A DNA stretch of 64,000 nt from Tenacibaculum gallaicum (GTDB taxonomy: Bacteria > Bacteroidota > Bacteroidia > Flavobacteriales > Flavobacteriaceae): the NCBI RefSeq assembly GCF_003387615.1, contig NZ_QUNS01000002.1:513461-577460 (forward strand). The letters run 5' to 3'. The first letter of the stretch is position 1. Each line of letters begins with the position of its first letter. The notes under the pieces are model-generated. The model did no database searches and had not been told where the DNA came from. It saw only the letters and a list, made by a program, of their open reading frames with translations. Both the position numbers and the translations under genes were made by a program. Shown here piece after piece: positions 1-10,078 of this stretch.

Positions 1-408
1 AGTTACAATAAACTCAAAAGGATTTTGTCCGTCATCATTAGGGTTAATGGTTATTAAAAAGAAATCACTGTTACCAATATTATCTCTGTTAGTAAATTCA
101 GCTGGTATTTTTGATGGTTCAGGGTCGTACATTTTAGCACTGATGTATATAGCATTATCATCATATACTAATTTTACTATTGTTTTATGGGTATTAGGTT
201 CTGCTTTTCCATTGTCAGGACGCATCATCACAAAATCTTTAGCAACAGGAACATTTTTCCATGCAACATCATCTAATTCTCCGTCAATTTTTGGTGGAGA
301 AGCTACACGTACTACGTCTAGTTTTTTTCTGTTTTGGTTAATGGTTTGGGCAGTTGTAACTCCTATAAAGAAGAAACAGGTTGTAATAAATGCTAAAACT
401 TTAAGCAT
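1..408 (-). CDS. DUF5916/CBM9-like exported protein, N-terminal part (runs off the left edge)
   Basis: The reading frame is open from an ATG at 408 to base 1, giving 136 codons with no stop, so only the N-terminus is present. It opens with a signal peptide (MLKVLAFITTCFFFIGVTTAQ-like, ending in AQ). A segment containing PPKIDGELDD and AWKNV follows, then VKLVYDDNAIYISAKMYD. That pattern (a substrate to be 'decomposed', then 'DxAIYI') is typical of the CBM9-like domain at the start of DUF5916 outer-membrane-associated proteins in Bacteroidetes. The function of that family is poorly known. The gene is divergent from sucC, with 242 bp between them. The family call rests on the motif pattern only. 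Confidence 0.7.
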   Translation of the reverse strand, partial: MLKVLAFITTCFFFIGVTTAQTINQNRKKLDVVRVASPPKIDGELDDVAWKNVPVAKDFVMMRPDNGKAEPNTHKTIVKLVYDDNAIYISAKMYDPEPSKIPAEFTNRDNIGNSDFFLITINPNDDGQNPFEFIVT

Positions 409-618
409 AGTTGATTGAGATATAGTATTAGTTGTTGAGCTAAATTATTATGATTTGGGTTAATAAATCACAAAATCACGTTAATTACAGTAAAGACCTG
501 TTAAAAAAAAGAATGTTACATGTTTAAGTGTTAAAAAAATGTAAAAACGAAAATTGAATAAAATTGATTTTAATCATAAATTAAAGTACAATTTATAAGG
601 TATTATAAATTGAATTTG

Positions 619-626
619 TATTTTTG
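619..626 (+). promoter_or_regulatory. Candidate -7 element (TATTTTTG) for sucC
   Basis: TATTTTTG matches the flavobacterial -7 consensus TAnnTTTG and ends 24 bases before the sucC ATG at 651. I see no TTG at the usual 17-23 base spacing upstream, so support is partial. An alternative TTG start at 624 would sit inside this element and is therefore unlikely. Confidence 0.45.
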
Positions 627-650
627 TTCGACTTTAAAAATTCATATCTA

Positions 651-1847
651 ATGAACTTACACGAATATCAAGGTAAAGAAATATTAAGCAGTTTTGGCGT
701 TCGTATTCAACGCGGAATTGTTGCAAATACTCCAGAAGAAGCTGTTGAAGCAGCAAAGAAATTAACAGAAGAAACAGGTACAGGTTGGCACGTAATTAAA
801 GCTCAAGTACACGCAGGTGGTCGTGGAAAAGGAGGTGGAGTTAAGTTAGCTAAAAACTTAGACGAAGTGAAAAGCATTTCTGATGATATTTTAGGAATGA
901 TGTTAGTAACTCCTCAAACTTCAGCAGAAGGAAAGTTAGTTAACCAAGTGTTAATTGCTGAGGATGTATATTATCCTGGTGATAGTGAGCCAGATGAATT
1001 TTATATGTCAGTTTTATTAAACCGTGCTACTGGTAGAAACATGATTATGTACTCTACTGAAGGAGGTATGGATATTGAAACAGTGGCAGAAGAAACTCCA
1101 CATTTAATTTTTACAGAAGAAATTGATCCTGCAACAGGATTATTGCCTTTCCAAGCTCGTAAAATTGCTTTTAACTTAGGTTTAAGCGGTGGAGCTTTAA
1201 AAGAAATGGTAAAATTTGTTACTGCTTTATATACTGCATACATCAAGTCTGATTCTTCGATGTTTGAAATTAACCCAGTATTAAAAACATCTGATGATAA
1301 AATTATGGCAGTAGATGCTAAAGTATCGTTAGATGAGAATGCATTATACCGTCATAAAGATTATGCAGCAATGCGTGATTTACGTGAAGAAAACCCTATT
1401 GAGGTTGAAGCGAAAGCTGCAGGATTAAACTATGTAGATTTAGATGGTAACGTTGGATGTATGGTAAACGGAGCTGGTTTAGCAATGGGAACTATGGATT
1501 TAATTAAGCAAGCAGGTGGTGATCCAGCTAACTTCTTAGATGTTGGTGGTACTGCAGATGCACAACGTGTTGAAACTGCTTTCGGAATTATTTTAAAAGA
1601 TCCTAATGTAAAAGCTATCTTAGTAAACATTTTTGGAGGAATCGTTCGTTGTGATCGTGTTGCTCAAGGTGTTGTAGATGCTTATAAGAATATGGGAGAC
1701 AAAATTAATGTGCCTATTATTTGTCGTTTACAAGGAACAAATGCTAAAGAAGCAAAAGAATTAATTGACAACAGCGGAATGGAAATTATCTCAGCTACTG
1801 AGTTCCAAGAAGCTGCTGATAAAGTAGGAGAAGTTTTAAGTGCTTAA
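651..1847 (+). CDS. sucC: Succinate-CoA ligase (ADP-forming) beta subunit
   Basis: This is the beta subunit of succinyl-CoA synthetase of the TCA cycle, which interconverts succinyl-CoA and succinate with substrate-level phosphorylation. The protein of 398 residues has the family's usual length. It begins [12 protein letters not shown], the conserved start of SucC, which is why the ATG at 651 is preferred to an upstream TTG at 624. The N-terminal ATP-grasp part contains [15 protein letters not shown]. The C-terminal CoA-ligase part contains [18 protein letters not shown] and [10 protein letters not shown]. The alpha subunit gene sucD is not in the window, so the two subunits are unlinked here. 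A strong terminator follows directly, making this a monocistronic unit. Confidence 0.97.
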   Translation: MNLHEYQGKEILSSFGVRIQRGIVANTPEEAVEAAKKLTEETGTGWHVIKAQVHAGGRGKGGGVKLAKNLDEVKSISDDILGMMLVTPQTSAEGKLVNQVLIAEDVYYPGDSEPDEFYMSVLLNRATGRNMIMYSTEGGMDIETVAEETPHLIFTEEIDPATGLLPFQARKIAFNLGLSGGALKEMVKFVTALYTAYIKSDSSMFEINPVLKTSDDKIMAVDAKVSLDENALYRHKDYAAMRDLREENPIEVEAKAAGLNYVDLDGNVGCMVNGAGLAMGTMDLIKQAGGDPANFLDVGGTADAQRVETAFGIILKDPNVKAILVNIFGGIVRCDRVAQGVVDAYKNMGDKINVPIICRLQGTNAKEAKELIDNSGMEIISATEFQEAADKVGEVLSA

Positions 1848-1884
1848 ACTACCTTTTAATTCTTAGTAATAATATATTAGAAAG

Positions 1885-1909
1885 CCTCACTATTGCAGTG
1901 AGGTTTTTT
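1885..1909 (+). terminator. Rho-independent terminator of sucC
   Basis: A stem CCTCACT/AGTGAGG with a 5-base loop is followed by TTTTTT, 38 bases after the sucC stop codon. Confidence 0.9.
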
Positions 1910-1944
1910 GTTTTAAATAAGGTAGTTTAAAGTTTTAAAGGACT

Positions 1945-2568
1945 TTACCTGTTTAGGACACCTATTATTTCTGGAGCATAATATTCTCCTCTAAATGTAA
2001 AATAGTTTCCATTAGGTCTAATAATAATATAACTGTAACAAGGATATTGGAATTTAAAAAATGTTTTTTCCATGATTGATTCCTTATCTGGATACCAAGA
2101 AAAGTAATCACTAAAGTTATTAACTGTACGTGTGTCTTTAAAAATAAAAAACTGAGATATATTTTCTTTATTCTTTAATTCTTGAACGAAACGCTTAAAG
2201 TTTTTAATACTAGCTTTGCTCCAAGGGTTGTTTGCAATACAACAGTTGTCTTGTTTTGGGAAATAATTAATAATAATAGTTTTTGTTGAGTCAATTTTTT
2301 CATCAGACAAATAAAAAAGATATTTTTTAATTTTATTATGGGTGTTAATATCAATTCTTCCATGTTTTCTTTTAGCAACTTTTATTAAGGCTATTGTAGT
2401 TGAATCTTCTTGTATTTGGAAATGAAAAAAATGTTCATTTTTTTCGTTTGAAAAATATGTTTCCTTAGTAAGTTTAATAAAGTCTTCATTAAGAAAAATA
2501 GTATCTTTTAATTGAGCGTAAGAGTTCAAAGAAATAAAAATAATGAGTGAAGTTAAAAATTTTAGCAT
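1945..2568 (-). CDS. Secreted hypothetical protein
   Basis: The protein of 207 residues starts with a clear signal peptide (MLKFLTSLIIFISLNSYAQ). The rest is a soluble domain rich in Lys, Phe and aromatic residues. One segment around residues 107-115 carries CC (QDNCCIANN), and the C-terminus contains a GNYFTFRGEYY stretch. I do not recognise the family. It is probably periplasmic or surface exposed. It stands alone, convergent with sucC and 32 bp from the end of uvrB on the same strand, so it could be co-transcribed with uvrB, although its role would be unrelated. Confidence 0.75.
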   Translation of the reverse strand: MLKFLTSLIIFISLNSYAQLKDTIFLNEDFIKLTKETYFSNEKNEHFFHFQIQEDSTTIALIKVAKRKHGRIDINTHNKIKKYLFYLSDEKIDSTKTIIINYFPKQDNCCIANNPWSKASIKNFKRFVQELKNKENISQFFIFKDTRTVNNFSDYFSWYPDKESIMEKTFFKFQYPCYSYIIIRPNGNYFTFRGEYYAPEIIGVLNR

Positions 2569-2600
2569 TTTTCTAGTAAAAATACATAATTTTTATAAAA

Positions 2601-4589
2601 CTACAATTTTTCTTTCAAAACCTCAATTTCATCACGGAGTTGTGCTGCTACTAAAAAGTCTAATGCTTTAGCAGCTTCTTCCATTTGCTTGCGTTTGGTA
2701 CGAATACGTTTTTCTATTTCTTGTTTAGGTAAGTATTCCAACTCTTGTTCAGCAGCTTTTTGTGCCACATTATCATAATGATACGAGGTAATAGCATTTT
2801 TAGATAGCGTATTGTCTATCTTTTTATTGATTTGTGTTGGAGTAATTCCGTGAGCCGTATTGTAATTAATTTGCTTTTCACGTCTGCGATTGGTCTCGTC
2901 AATGGTGAGTTGCATACTGTTGGTAATTTTGTCAGCATACATAATCGCTCTACCGTTTACATTACGAGCAGCGCGTCCAACGGTTTGTGTTAACGAACGG
3001 TGAGAACGTAAAAAACCTTCTTTGTCAGCATCTAAAATAGCCACTAATGATACTTCTGGTAAATCTAAGCCTTCCCTTAAAAGGTTAACTCCAATAAGTA
3101 CATCGAATAATCCTTTACGCAAATCTTGCATAATTTCTACACGTTCTAAGGTGTCTACATCAGAATGAATATAACGACAGCGTACTTGAATTCGAGTTAG
3201 GTATTTTGCCAATTCTTCAGCCATACGCTTGGTTAAGGTAGTCACCAAAGTACGTTCGTCTTTTTCAACACGAATTTGAATTTCTTCAATTAAGTCATCA
3301 ATTTGATTTAAGCTAGGACGAACTTCAATTTCTGGGTCTAATAATCCCGTAGGTCGGATTACTTGTTCTATAAATAAACCTTCTGTTTTTTGTAATTCAT
3401 AATCTGCTGGTGTTGCAGACACATAAATTACTTGATTTTGTAGAGCTTCAAATTCTTCAAACTTTAGTGGACGATTGTCCATAGCAGCTGGTAGGCGAAA
3501 TCCGTATTCTACCAAGTTTTCTTTACGACTTCTGTCTCCACCATACATCGCGTGAACTTGTGGTACGGTAACATGACTTTCGTCAATTACCATTAGATAA
3601 TCATCAGGAAAATAATCTAACAAACAAAAAGGGCGGGTACCTGCTTCTCTTCCGTCTAAGTAACGAGAATAATTTTCGATTCCAGAACAATAGCCTAACT
3701 CACGAATCATTTCTAGGTCGAATTCAGTACGTTCTTGTAAACGTTTTGCTTCTAAATGTTTTCCTATCTCTTTAAAATAATCTACTTGTTTCACCATATC
3801 ATCTTGAATTTGATGAATGGCATTTTGTAGTATGTCAGGAGAGGTTACGAATAAGTTAGCTGGATAAATATTCAGCTTGTCTAATCGCGTAAGAACTTCG
3901 TTGGTTTCAATATCAAAGGTTTCAATTTCTTCTATTTCATCTCCAAAAAAATGAATTCTATATCCATTATCTCCATAAGAAGGATAAATGGTAACAACAT
4001 CACCTTTTACCTTAAACGTTCCACTTTTTATTTCAACTTCTGTACGAGCATATAAACTTGTAACTAAGCGATGTAAAAATTTGGTACGAGAAATTTGTTG
4101 GTCAACTTCAATAGTAATAACATTTTTTTTGAACTCAGTCGGATTTCCAATACCATACAAACAAGATACCGAGGCTACTACTAACACATCTCGACGTCCT
4201 GAAAGTAGGGAAGAAGAGGTACTAATTCGTAAGCGTTCTATCTCATCGTTGATGGATAAGTCTTTTTCAATGTAGGTTCCTGTTACAGGGATATAAGCTT
4301 CTGGTTGATAGTAATCATAATATGAAACGAAATATTCTACAGCATTGTTTGGAAAGAACTGTTTGAATTCAGAGTACAACTGAGCAGCCAAGGTTTTGTT
4401 ATGAGCCAATACTAGCGTAGGTCTATTTACTTCGGCTACAACATTGGCAACCGAAAACGTTTTACCAGATCCGGTAACCCCTAAAAGTGTTTGGTATCTT
4501 TCATCGGCTAAAATTCCGTTTGAAAGTTGTTTAATGGCCTGAGGTTGATCCCCTGTTGGTTTAAATTCTGAGTGTAATTCAAAGTTCAT
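2601..4589 (-). CDS. uvrB: Excinuclease ABC subunit B
   Basis: UvrB is the damage-verification helicase of nucleotide excision repair and works with UvrA and UvrC. The 662-residue protein has the full architecture. There is a Walker A motif GVTGSGKT near residue 40, and the beta-hairpin segment SYYDYYQPEAYIP that inserts into DNA. It also has the DEAD-type motif DESHV, helicase motif VI QTVGRAARN, and a C-terminal UVR motif (KRKQMEEAAKALDF) that binds UvrC. A -7 box lies only 4 bases before the ATG, which suggests a leaderless transcript. I am confident of the identity. Confidence 0.98.
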   Translation of the reverse strand: MNFELHSEFKPTGDQPQAIKQLSNGILADERYQTLLGVTGSGKTFSVANVVAEVNRPTLVLAHNKTLAAQLYSEFKQFFPNNAVEYFVSYYDYYQPEAYIPVTGTYIEKDLSINDEIERLRISTSSSLLSGRRDVLVVASVSCLYGIGNPTEFKKNVITIEVDQQISRTKFLHRLVTSLYARTEVEIKSGTFKVKGDVVTIYPSYGDNGYRIHFFGDEIEEIETFDIETNEVLTRLDKLNIYPANLFVTSPDILQNAIHQIQDDMVKQVDYFKEIGKHLEAKRLQERTEFDLEMIRELGYCSGIENYSRYLDGREAGTRPFCLLDYFPDDYLMVIDESHVTVPQVHAMYGGDRSRKENLVEYGFRLPAAMDNRPLKFEEFEALQNQVIYVSATPADYELQKTEGLFIEQVIRPTGLLDPEIEVRPSLNQIDDLIEEIQIRVEKDERTLVTTLTKRMAEELAKYLTRIQVRCRYIHSDVDTLERVEIMQDLRKGLFDVLIGVNLLREGLDLPEVSLVAILDADKEGFLRSHRSLTQTVGRAARNVNGRAIMYADKITNSMQLTIDETNRRREKQINYNTAHGITPTQINKKIDNTLSKNAITSYHYDNVAQKAAEQELEYLPKQEIEKRIRTKRKQMEEAAKALDFLVAAQLRDEIEVLKEKL

Positions 4590-4593
4590 TCAA

Positions 4594-4601
4594 CAAAAAT
4601 A
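4594..4601 (-). promoter_or_regulatory. Candidate -7 element (TATTTTTG) directly before uvrB
   Basis: On the minus strand TATTTTTG is followed by only four bases (TTGA) and then the uvrB ATG. If it is used, transcription would start at or next to the start codon. No TTG at the ideal -33 spacing was seen. Confidence 0.4.
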
Positions 4602-4626
4602 CGGATAGTTATTTATGTGATGAATT

Positions 4627-7368
4627 TTAATTTCTTTTGAGTGTAAAATGCCCTTTTTTATCTATTGTATTATCATTAATATCAGTTAATTTAGCATGAA
4701 ACCAGTAGTCATTAGAAGGTAGTTTTATATTATTGTAAGTTCCGTCCCAACCAAGCTCTGTGTTTTTATCATTTATAACATATAAGACTTTACCAAAGCG
4801 ATTAAATATTTTGATATCTATATCTTTAAAGAAATTGGTACTAACTCCATAAACTTTCCAATAATCGTTAAATCCATCAGCATTAGGAGTTAAAAACTTA
4901 GGGTAGCCAATTATACTAGCTGAGGCTTTAGTAGGGCTTTCACATTTATTAATATCTCTTATATAAATAGTGGCAATACCAGGTTGCACATTGTTAAAAG
5001 AGTGAGAAGTCCCATTTCCAGCATAAGTAGTATTATCTAAAGAAAATTCATAGCTACTATTTCCATCAATACTAATATAAACACTGTTGTCGGTATCGCT
5101 TTGAACATTTACTTCAACATTTAAAATCTCTGGAGCTGGAGGATAGTTAATTGTAAAATTTCTAGAGTTTGAACATTCTATACCGTTTACTACTTTGTAA
5201 ATGGTTAAAGAAAACTCACCTTCTCTGGTTAAAGTGAAACTATTACTGGTACTAATTGTATTGTTGTTTTCATCTTTCCATTCAAACCGATCGTTAGAAG
5301 AGTCTACATTTAATATAATAGCGGGGTGATCTGAGGGACTAATACAAATGGTATAATTGTCCTGTAAATTAATTTGAGGATGGTTAACAATTAAATCTAT
5401 AGGAGATATACCAAAGCATCCGTTTTCATTTTCTATTTTTACCCAAATAGTAGTAGAACCTGAAATGTATTCAAAAGGAAGAGGGTTGATTGATTTTTGA
5501 GCATTTTCTGCCGAATCAAAAAAAGATACTTTTTCAAGTTTACTTAAGCCTAAATCACTTATTATTTGACTTTTTTTAACCCTCAAGTCAAAAAGACCTT
5601 TATCTTCATCTATACTATTTTCGGAATCTCTACAAACAGTTATGGGGCTAATGGTAAGTGCAGGTCTAAATAAGGCTTTAATAGAAAAGCTTTCGATATC
5701 AGAGCAACCATTTATAGAAGTGGTTTTCGTGTAAATAGTTTGTGGATTAGTTTCATTATAGAAGTTTTCTGGATCAGATATTTGATTTGTATCATTTTGA
5801 GAGTCGATTAAACTTCTATAAAATTTATAGGTATGTGTATTATCATTAGATATTTTATCGGTAATAGTATATAGATTAAATAAGTTTACACCATCATTAT
5901 CATCATCACACTGAATAATTTCTTGGTTAGGTATCAGTTTAGGAAGGGGGTAAACAGTAATTTTTTTATAAAGAGGAATGTCTTGATTATTAATATTGAT
6001 TGTGGCAGTAACTGTATATTCACCTGTGGTAGTATAGGAATGTTTAGGAGCGATATCATTACTAGTATTTCCATCTCCAAAATCCCAAACCACACTATTT
6101 ATAGGAGCATAAGAATCAAGAGAAAAAGTGAATGTATCAAAAATGCATTGGTTTTCTGTAGTTATTCTGTTTCTAAAGTAAGATTGAATGAAATTAGGTA
6201 AGCCAAAATAAGATAAACCATCCTCTAAGTTAATTGCATCGTGTACATAATTACATGCAGTGCCTAGTTTATTAGGGTCGTTGATAACACCTAAGGTGTT
6301 GAAAGGGGTTAAATCAAAGCCAATAGGTTGCCCTCCATAATCAAAAAGTCTTTCAGAGTTTATTTGAGCAATATAGATTTTCCCATCAGAGGCTAATTGA
6401 GCAGAAGCACTAACTCTATCTGGTGTAGTTGTAAAAATAGGTTCACCAAAAAAGAAAAGACCTGTATTGTTAAGATCTAATTGCATAATATTATAACTGT
6501 CGTTATTTCCTCTTTCATAGTAAAATGAGGAATAATAAAGAATCTTAGAATTTGAAGAGAAAGTTAGTCCATTACAGGTATATCCATCAGTAAAGTTTAG
6601 TTGTAAATTGAGTGATTTAAAACGTGAAAACAACCCTGTCTCATTATCAAAGTTATAAATGTATAAATTAGATCCAGTTGAAAGAGCAACTTTACTTCCA
6701 TCTGGAGAGGCTTTTATTTCTCCTTTGGATAAGGAACTTTTAATTTCGTTTAGTTTAGTTTTTACAGGACGAAAATTAACACCTTTATCAGTTACTTTAA
6801 ATGCAAAGAAAATTTCATCTGGACTATTGTAAGAATTACTTCCATATGTTATAACCCAGATATCTTTTCCGTTTTTATGATGTACAGCAGTTATTCTTTG
6901 AGCAGTAGAGTTTTCAAGTCTTATGTTTTTTCTAATTACTTTACCTAAGGGGTATGTGTTTGATATTTCAATTTCAGAAAAGTAAATACCTGGAAACAAA
7001 GAAGGATTTTCAGTTTTAGTCTTTCTAGTGGTAAAGACATAATAAATGCTATTGCTATTAGGTTTAGGTATGATTATTGACGGTTGAGCTGTTTCAGCTT
7101 CGCCTATTAAATCTTCTCCATTTTCCATTACTTTGTGATTTTTATTCCAAATAGTTGCTCCGTTAGTATAGAATAATAAATCCCCTTGATTACTTGAAAT
7201 AGAAGAGGAACCAGTTTCGGTAACTATTTGCCCTTTATTTGAAATACTAAGATCACCAGCATTAAAAACTATTCCTGCTTTATCTCCAAAGAACCAGTTA
7301 TCGGTTTCTCTTTGAGAAAAACACGAAAGAGAAAAAATAAATAAATAAATGAATATTAACTTGTTCAT
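4627..7368 (-). CDS. T9SS type B sorting-domain protein with PKD domain
   Basis: This 913-residue exported protein has a signal peptide (MNKLIFIYLFIFSLSCFSQ). Its N-terminal half, about residues 20-400, resembles the propeller-like 'WFFGDKAGIVF...GDLLFYTNGATIWNKNH' module seen in many flavobacterial gliding-associated proteins. A PKD domain (VVWDFGDGNTS, HSYTTTGEYTVT) lies around residues 428-470, followed by Ig-like repeats. The C-terminal roughly 90 residues (LTPNADGFNDYWKV, IFNRFGKVLY, GWDGTYN, LPSNDYWF, KKGHFTLKR) are the type B (gliding motility-associated) sorting domain of the type IX secretion system. It is probably a surface adhesin. It has the same N-module as the 949-residue neighbour. 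Confidence 0.88.
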   Translation of the reverse strand: MNKLIFIYLFIFSLSCFSQRETDNWFFGDKAGIVFNAGDLSISNKGQIVTETGSSSISSNQGDLLFYTNGATIWNKNHKVMENGEDLIGEAETAQPSIIIPKPNSNSIYYVFTTRKTKTENPSLFPGIYFSEIEISNTYPLGKVIRKNIRLENSTAQRITAVHHKNGKDIWVITYGSNSYNSPDEIFFAFKVTDKGVNFRPVKTKLNEIKSSLSKGEIKASPDGSKVALSTGSNLYIYNFDNETGLFSRFKSLNLQLNFTDGYTCNGLTFSSNSKILYYSSFYYERGNNDSYNIMQLDLNNTGLFFFGEPIFTTTPDRVSASAQLASDGKIYIAQINSERLFDYGGQPIGFDLTPFNTLGVINDPNKLGTACNYVHDAINLEDGLSYFGLPNFIQSYFRNRITTENQCIFDTFTFSLDSYAPINSVVWDFGDGNTSNDIAPKHSYTTTGEYTVTATININNQDIPLYKKITVYPLPKLIPNQEIIQCDDDNDGVNLFNLYTITDKISNDNTHTYKFYRSLIDSQNDTNQISDPENFYNETNPQTIYTKTTSINGCSDIESFSIKALFRPALTISPITVCRDSENSIDEDKGLFDLRVKKSQIISDLGLSKLEKVSFFDSAENAQKSINPLPFEYISGSTTIWVKIENENGCFGISPIDLIVNHPQINLQDNYTICISPSDHPAIILNVDSSNDRFEWKDENNNTISTSNSFTLTREGEFSLTIYKVVNGIECSNSRNFTINYPPAPEILNVEVNVQSDTDNSVYISIDGNSSYEFSLDNTTYAGNGTSHSFNNVQPGIATIYIRDINKCESPTKASASIIGYPKFLTPNADGFNDYWKVYGVSTNFFKDIDIKIFNRFGKVLYVINDKNTELGWDGTYNNIKLPSNDYWFHAKLTDINDNTIDKKGHFTLKRN

Positions 7369-7455
7369 AGCTAGTTAATTTTAGTGAAAAGCTAATTTAC
7401 AAAAAAAACAGAGAGTTTTTTGTTAAAAAAATCCCTACTTCTTTGTAGTAATATA

Positions 7456-10068
7456 TTATTTTCTTAATAAAGAAAAATGTCCTGTCTTTTTTCGAGTTTT
7501 TCCACTTTTATCAATTAATTCAGCATTATACCAATAATCGTTTGAAGGTAATGTAGTTCCGTTATATACGCCATTCCATCCTGGGTGGTTTTTATCAGTA
7601 ATTTCATTAATTAGTTTTCCGAAACGATTAAAAATTTGAACTTTAACAATATCATAATAGTCATTGTCAACACCTAACACTTTCCATGTATCAAAATGTC
7701 CGTCTCCATTTGGAGTAAAATGACGTTGGAAATAGATAGTTGAAATTTGATTAGATGTAGTAATCCCGCATCCATTACTGTCTCTAATAGAAATAGAGTT
7801 TAGCCCAGTAGGGATATTACTAAAGGTGTATGTAAGATTCTCATTTCCCTTACTAAAATCACTGATATTTGTACTATTTAAGGCATATTCGTAATCTCCA
7901 ATTCCATCAACAGTGATTTCAATTTTATTACTTTCAGGATTGTCTTGATCATCTACAGATTTAATATTAACGACTAATGCTTGGTTGGACTCTTTAACAA
8001 GAAATGTGTTATATCCCATGCAATATTTAGAAATATTAGGGTATTTCCTATAGGCCTCAACTCTATATTTTCCTGCAGAATTAGCGTTGTAAATATTTGA
8101 TGTTTCATTAGAAATCAAGTTTCCATTTAAATACCATTTGTAAGTGTCGGTTGGGTTTCCTGTATCAGCATTTAAAGGGATTGTATGTGGTTGAGGGTTT
8201 GACTTTGGGTTATCGACACATAAAATAAGATCATTTAGATTCCTTTGAGGTTTAGGAAGGTTTTCAACATGTACATTAAACTTACCTATGCTTTCACAAG
8301 CATTATTGTGTCTTGATATAATTCTTACAAATATTTCTGAGTTATCGGTGAACAAATCATCGTTATAAGGTGAGATAATTTTATTTATTTGTAAAGAAGC
8401 ATCGATAGCTGTTTTGTAAAATTCAATCAAATGTGTAGTGTTAGTTAAAGCACTGTTAGATTTTGTAATAATATCATCTCTTTTCATGTCGAAATCAAAA
8501 AAGGCATTTTGACTTCCTATACTTTGAGTAGCATTTAGGTTTAAAGCATTAGTGTCTAACTCACAAGAATACATATCATCAAATGTACTCAAGCCTGAGG
8601 AATTAACAGTTAGGCCTAGGCTCCCTGTATTAAAACATTGTGTTGTGTTATCTATAATTTTTACAAGTAGTGTTTGACTAAATGGAGTTGTATTGATATA
8701 GTTTTGTGGCGATGTTATAGGTATGTTGTTATTAAAATCGGTTTGATTTTCAAAAAACAATACTGTTACATTTGTAGCATTGTTTGATATTTCAGCCTCT
8801 TTGATTTTTAAATTAAATGTAGTGAAACCATCAGTAGGGTTGGCATCAAAATCACATTGTTGATATGGTAGTGTTGTAACAAAATTGGGAACAGGTGTTA
8901 TAATTAGGTTAAAGCTGGATGCAGTATTTAAGCAACCAACATTATTCTCAACTCTTACAAAGATTGCTTGAGTGTCTTTTGTTGTATTAGTAAAAAGAGT
9001 GTTTTTATTTATAGGATTTAAATCATTTTGTGCATCAGAAAGACTTTGGTGATAACTCACCGTATGTGTACTCGGGTCTAATGTTCCTAAAATTTCACTG
9101 TCTTTAGAAGATAATAAAAATGAACTATACAAACCATCAGTATTATTTCCACTATCAGTATCATCACATATAACATAATCTGATGGTTGAGTAATATTAA
9201 TATTATTGTTTACAATAATCTCATAATCAGTTAGAGAGAAACATTCAGAGTTTATGTTTGTTAACCTCACAAATATTTTTTGAGGGTTACTTGTGTTTTT
9301 AAAAGTATTTGGAGTTACTATAGGGTTTGTGTTGGTTTGAGCATCATTATTACTCAGATGGTAACTAATTTTTACATCTGTTTGTTCATTTAGTATTGAG
9401 TTACTATTGGTAGTCAAATCAAAATTTGTACTGTTGTCAAAAGTACCATCACTATCACATTCTTCTAAGTCATATGATTGACCAACTGTTGGAGGATTAA
9501 TAGAGGGAGGTTTGTTAAAAGTAGCTGTACCCGTCCAATCAATTTTAAAGCTACTATTACCTATGGGTCTATCAATAACTAGAAAATAAGAATCATTATC
9601 ACTAACATTTAATGAACTAACAAAGCTGTTTCCTTGAGGCCCTGGACCTTCAGAGGTGTCAGTTTCAGAACTCCTAATACCTGTTAGGTTATTTCCTTGG
9701 TTACTTGCAGCTGGATTTGTTGTAGAGCATCGAATGGCTTGTCCTATGTTTCCACAATTTACATTTGGACCAAATATAAAAAAGTCAAAATCGATGTTAA
9801 TGTCAGTATTATGACTACCGTCAGCATTAGTTGGAGTTAGGGTAAAGCTTAATGTACCTCCTTTATCAATTTTAATTTTAATCCACAAACTATTATTCTC
9901 TTGACTAGAACAAGTATTAGATCCTGAAAGTTCTTGAATACCTACTCCTGTCGCATTTAAGTTTTGAAAACCACTATTACCACAAACAACAATAGCATCA
10001 GAACAATCATTTTGAGAAAATAGAGATACGTAAGTAAACAATAGACTTAAGATAATTAATTTTTTCAT
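7456..10068 (-). CDS. T9SS type B sorting-domain protein (large adhesin-like)
   Basis: This exported protein of 870 residues has a signal peptide (MKKLIILSLLFTYVSLFSQ). Its N-terminal domain has cysteines (DCSDAIVVCGN, NTCSSQEN) and the form common in T9SS adhesins. Several repeats follow with the pattern 'QCDFDANPTDGFTTFNL', which are Ig-like units. The C-terminal type B sorting domain runs HFTPNGDGHFDTWKV ... IFNRFGKLINE ... LPSNDYWYN ... KKTGHFSLLRK. Its last 300 or so residues are close to those of the next gene (10079-12928), with only 10 bases between the two genes, so the two arose by tandem duplication or gene conversion. Confidence 0.88.
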   Translation of the reverse strand: MKKLIILSLLFTYVSLFSQNDCSDAIVVCGNSGFQNLNATGVGIQELSGSNTCSSQENNSLWIKIKIDKGGTLSFTLTPTNADGSHNTDINIDFDFFIFGPNVNCGNIGQAIRCSTTNPAASNQGNNLTGIRSSETDTSEGPGPQGNSFVSSLNVSDNDSYFLVIDRPIGNSSFKIDWTGTATFNKPPSINPPTVGQSYDLEECDSDGTFDNSTNFDLTTNSNSILNEQTDVKISYHLSNNDAQTNTNPIVTPNTFKNTSNPQKIFVRLTNINSECFSLTDYEIIVNNNINITQPSDYVICDDTDSGNNTDGLYSSFLLSSKDSEILGTLDPSTHTVSYHQSLSDAQNDLNPINKNTLFTNTTKDTQAIFVRVENNVGCLNTASSFNLIITPVPNFVTTLPYQQCDFDANPTDGFTTFNLKIKEAEISNNATNVTVLFFENQTDFNNNIPITSPQNYINTTPFSQTLLVKIIDNTTQCFNTGSLGLTVNSSGLSTFDDMYSCELDTNALNLNATQSIGSQNAFFDFDMKRDDIITKSNSALTNTTHLIEFYKTAIDASLQINKIISPYNDDLFTDNSEIFVRIISRHNNACESIGKFNVHVENLPKPQRNLNDLILCVDNPKSNPQPHTIPLNADTGNPTDTYKWYLNGNLISNETSNIYNANSAGKYRVEAYRKYPNISKYCMGYNTFLVKESNQALVVNIKSVDDQDNPESNKIEITVDGIGDYEYALNSTNISDFSKGNENLTYTFSNIPTGLNSISIRDSNGCGITTSNQISTIYFQRHFTPNGDGHFDTWKVLGVDNDYYDIVKVQIFNRFGKLINEITDKNHPGWNGVYNGTTLPSNDYWYNAELIDKSGKTRKKTGHFSLLRK

Positions 10069-10078
10069 AGTGTGTGAT

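Noticed and set aside
47..418. Plus-strand open frame of 123 codons at the left edge
   Set aside because: It is the complement of the truncated DUF5916-like gene, which has a signal peptide and sensible motifs on the minus strand.
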